The position numbers and the translations under genes were made by a program. From Solidesulfovibrio magneticus (GTDB taxonomy: Bacteria > Desulfobacterota > Desulfovibrionia > Desulfovibrionales > Desulfovibrionaceae), in contig DLGG01000056.1 in assembly GCA_002482565.1 (NCBI GenBank), positions 1-7,121 of the forward strand: DNA of 7,121 bases, in the 5' to 3' direction. This document shows, one piece after another, positions 5,772-7,121 of the stretch; position 1 is the first letter of the stretch; every line of letters starts with the position of its first letter. The notes under the pieces are model-generated. The model was given only the letters and a program-made list of their open reading frames with translations. It was not told where the DNA came from and made no database searches.

Positions 5772-6536
5772 ATGGCGGCTCCTTCACTCCTGAAACGTTC
5801 CATCGCGGAACTTGTCGGAACCTATGCCCTGGTGTTCCTGGGAACCGGCTCGGTCATGACCACGGTGCTTTTGGCCAAGGGCCGGCCCGTAATCGACAAC
5901 GCCTTCCATGTCGGCATCGACATGGCGGCCTGGGTGGCCATCGGCCTGGCCTTCGGCCTGGCCGTCACGGCCATGATCTACTGTTTCGGACACATTTCCG
6001 GAACGCACATCAACCCGGCGGTCAGCGTGGCCCTGTGGGCGACCAAGCGCTTCCCGACCCAGGACCTGGTGGCTTACGTCATCGCCCAATGCACCGGCGC
6101 GACCCTCGGGTCGCTCTCGGTGGTCGCGGTCTGGGGGACACGGGTCATCCCCACGGGCCTCGGCGCCACGGGCATGTTCGATGGCGTCAGCTATGGCCAG
6201 GCCCTCCTGTGCGAGGTCATCCTGACCTTCATCCTGGTCATGACCATCATGGGCTCGGCCGTGGACAGCCGCTGTCGCGGCGGCTTCGCCGGCCTGGCCA
6301 TCGGCCTGGTGGTGGCGGCGGACATCATCGTCGGCGGCAACGTCACCGGCGCCTCGATGAACCCGGCCCGTACCTTCGGCCCCTACCTGGCCAACACCCT
6401 GGTAGGCGGCCCCAACATGTGGGCCCAGTACCCCATCTACCTGTTCGGTCCCTTGGTCGGCGGAGTACTGGCCGCCTTCGTCTACGACATGATCGGCGAC
6501 CCCCGGGGTGCCGAAGGCGAATGCAACCTGGAGTAG
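5772..6536 (+). CDS. aqpM: MIP-family channel, AqpM-like aquaporin
   Basis: A 254-residue inner-membrane channel with six hydrophobic segments and the two half-helix loops of the aquaporin family: GHISGTHINPAVS (73-85) and TGASMNPART (192-201), both with intact NPA. By alignment with AQP1, the selectivity filter would be F61, I185, A194 and R200. The Ile in place of His, with a small residue in loop E, matches the wide filter of the archaeal channel AqpM (F, I, S, R) more than a strict water channel. Such a pore could pass water, H2S, methanol or other small neutral compounds; the substrate here is inferred. GGAGG (5758-5762) precedes the ATG by nine bases. It begins 45 bases after the DUF2193-like gene, so the two are probably co-transcribed. 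A glycerol facilitator is less likely, because its usual Asp after the second NPA motif (NPARD) is absent. Confidence 0.88.
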   Translation: MAAPSLLKRSIAELVGTYALVFLGTGSVMTTVLLAKGRPVIDNAFHVGIDMAAWVAIGLAFGLAVTAMIYCFGHISGTHINPAVSVALWATKRFPTQDLVAYVIAQCTGATLGSLSVVAVWGTRVIPTGLGATGMFDGVSYGQALLCEVILTFILVMTIMGSAVDSRCRGGFAGLAIGLVVAADIIVGGNVTGASMNPARTFGPYLANTLVGGPNMWAQYPIYLFGPLVGGVLAAFVYDMIGDPRGAEGECNLE

Positions 6537-6572
6537 CCCTTACGGCTTGACGCCAAACACGGAAACCACAAC

Positions 6573-6604
6573 CCGTCGCGGGGGCGACCCCGTCCCCGCG
6601 ACGG
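6573..6604 (+). other. Strong hairpin between aquaporin and mtd genes
   Basis: CCGTCGCGGGG (6573-6583) and CCCCGCGACGG (6594-6604) form a perfect 11-base-pair stem with a 10-base loop. No T tract follows, so it is not a standard rho-independent terminator. In an mRNA it could block exonucleases, mark a processing site or attenuate expression of the next gene. Confidence 0.55.
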
Positions 6605-6608
6605 CCAC

Positions 6609-6630
6609 TGCGGCCGGCGGGCCGCAAGGA
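6609..6630 (+). promoter_or_regulatory. Hairpin abutting the Shine-Dalgarno of the mtd-like gene
   Basis: TGCGGCC (6609-6615) and GGCCGCA (6620-6626) form a seven-base-pair stem with a GGCG loop. Its last base is the first A of the ribosome-binding site AAGGA (6626-6630), which lies six bases before the ATG at 6637. Stem stability could tune ribosome access. The function is inferred. Confidence 0.4.
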
Positions 6631-6636
6631 CAGCCG

Positions 6637-7121
6637 ATGAAAAAAAAACTCCTGCTCCAGCTCGACTCCGACTCCCTGCCGAGCGCCTTTGACGCGGTGG
6701 TGGCCCACGACGCCGAGGCCGACGCCCTGCTGGCTCGCGGCGGCCTGACCCCGGGCGACGTGCGCAACCAGATTTACGGCCTGCTGTTCACCCGGGGCAT
6801 CCCGGACCTCAAGTACTCGGCCGCCTTTATCGGTGGTTCGGACGTGGCCGTCGGCGAGGCCCTTTTCGCCGCGGCCAAGGAAAGCTTTTTCGGCCCGTTT
6901 CGCGTCTCCGTCATGCTCGATTCCAACGGCTGCAACACCACCGCCGCCGCCGCCGCCGCCAAGATCCGGGGGGCTATGGATCTGGCCGGGAAAAAGGTAG
7001 TGGTCCTGGCCGGCACCGGCCCCGTGGGCCAGCGGGCCGCCGGGCTCCTGGCCGGCGAGGGGGCCGAGGTGGTGCTGACCTCCCGACGCCTGGACCGGGT
7101 CGAGGCCGCCTGCCGGGCCGT
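6637..7121 (+). CDS. MtdA/MtdB-like methylene-tetrahydromethanopterin dehydrogenase, 3' truncated
   Basis: The frame runs from ATG 6637 past the window edge; 161 residues are seen of a protein that is usually about 290-300. The N-terminal catalytic domain includes ALLARGGLTPGDV (30-42), YGLLFTRG (47-54), SAAFIGGSDVAVGEALFAAA (61-80), FFGPFRVSVMLDSNG (84-98) and the Ala-rich NTTAAAAAAK (100-109). A Rossmann domain then starts with VVVLAGTGPVGQRAAGLLAG (121-140), holding G-x-G-x-x-G at 126-131. MtdA and MtdB of methylotrophs oxidise methylene-H4MPT (MtdA also methylene-H4F) to the methenyl form, reducing NADP+ or NAD+. The fragment does not let me choose between MtdA and MtdB, so no symbol is given. 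AAGGA lies six bases upstream of the start, and the first codons are a run of nine As coding three lysines. It lies about 100 bases after the aquaporin gene and may share its transcript. Confidence 0.85.
   Translation, partial: MKKKLLLQLDSDSLPSAFDAVVAHDAEADALLARGGLTPGDVRNQIYGLLFTRGIPDLKYSAAFIGGSDVAVGEALFAAAKESFFGPFRVSVMLDSNGCNTTAAAAAAKIRGAMDLAGKKVVVLAGTGPVGQRAAGLLAGEGAEVVLTSRRLDRVEAACRA

Overview
This GC-rich window (roughly two thirds G+C by eye, with a few sharp AT-rich islands) comes from a bacterium, and every supported gene lies on the + strand. A bifurcating NfnAB pair, an archaeal-type aquaporin, a protein resembling a family best known from methanogens, and an MtdA/MtdB-type methylene-tetrahydromethanopterin dehydrogenase sit close together. 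Together they suggest an anaerobe with C1 metabolism. A high-GC sulfate reducer of the Desulfovibrionaceae type is my best guess, but it is inferred from gene content and composition, not proven.

Layout. Bases 3-551 are the 3' part of a class IV aminotransferase-fold gene, probably aminodeoxychorismate lyase (pabC), followed by a terminator hairpin with a T tract. Bases 605-1573 hold about 1 kb without a convincing gene. They contain a structured leader-like element (about 775-942), a short degenerate reading frame starting at 943, a long inverted repeat (859-970), and an AT-rich promoter island (1452-1481). nfnA (1574-2428) and nfnB (2406-3836) follow with overlapping ends. A second copy of the leader-like element lies at 4025-4193, directly before a 510-residue protein resembling DUF2193 (4194-5726). 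After it come an AqpM-like aquaporin (5772-6536), two tight hairpins, and the 5' end of an mtdA/mtdB-like gene (6637 to the window edge).

The most notable signal is the duplicated leader. The two copies are about 3.25 kb apart. Their core of about 66 bases is about 83% identical by hand alignment. Both are preceded by a TATAA box, and both place a Shine-Dalgarno sequence and start codon 82-85 bases downstream of the core. The similarity continues a few codons into the reading frame. I do not recognise the core as any riboswitch class I know, so it is a candidate undescribed cis-regulatory RNA or operator.

How the genes may work together (inference): the aquaporin could pass a small neutral C1 compound, water or H2S. 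The MtdA/B-type enzyme would oxidise methylene-H4MPT (or H4F) and make NAD(P)H. NfnAB would balance NADH, NADPH and reduced ferredoxin. The DUF2193-like protein, first gene behind the leader, would be an unknown enzyme or carrier in the same C1 process.
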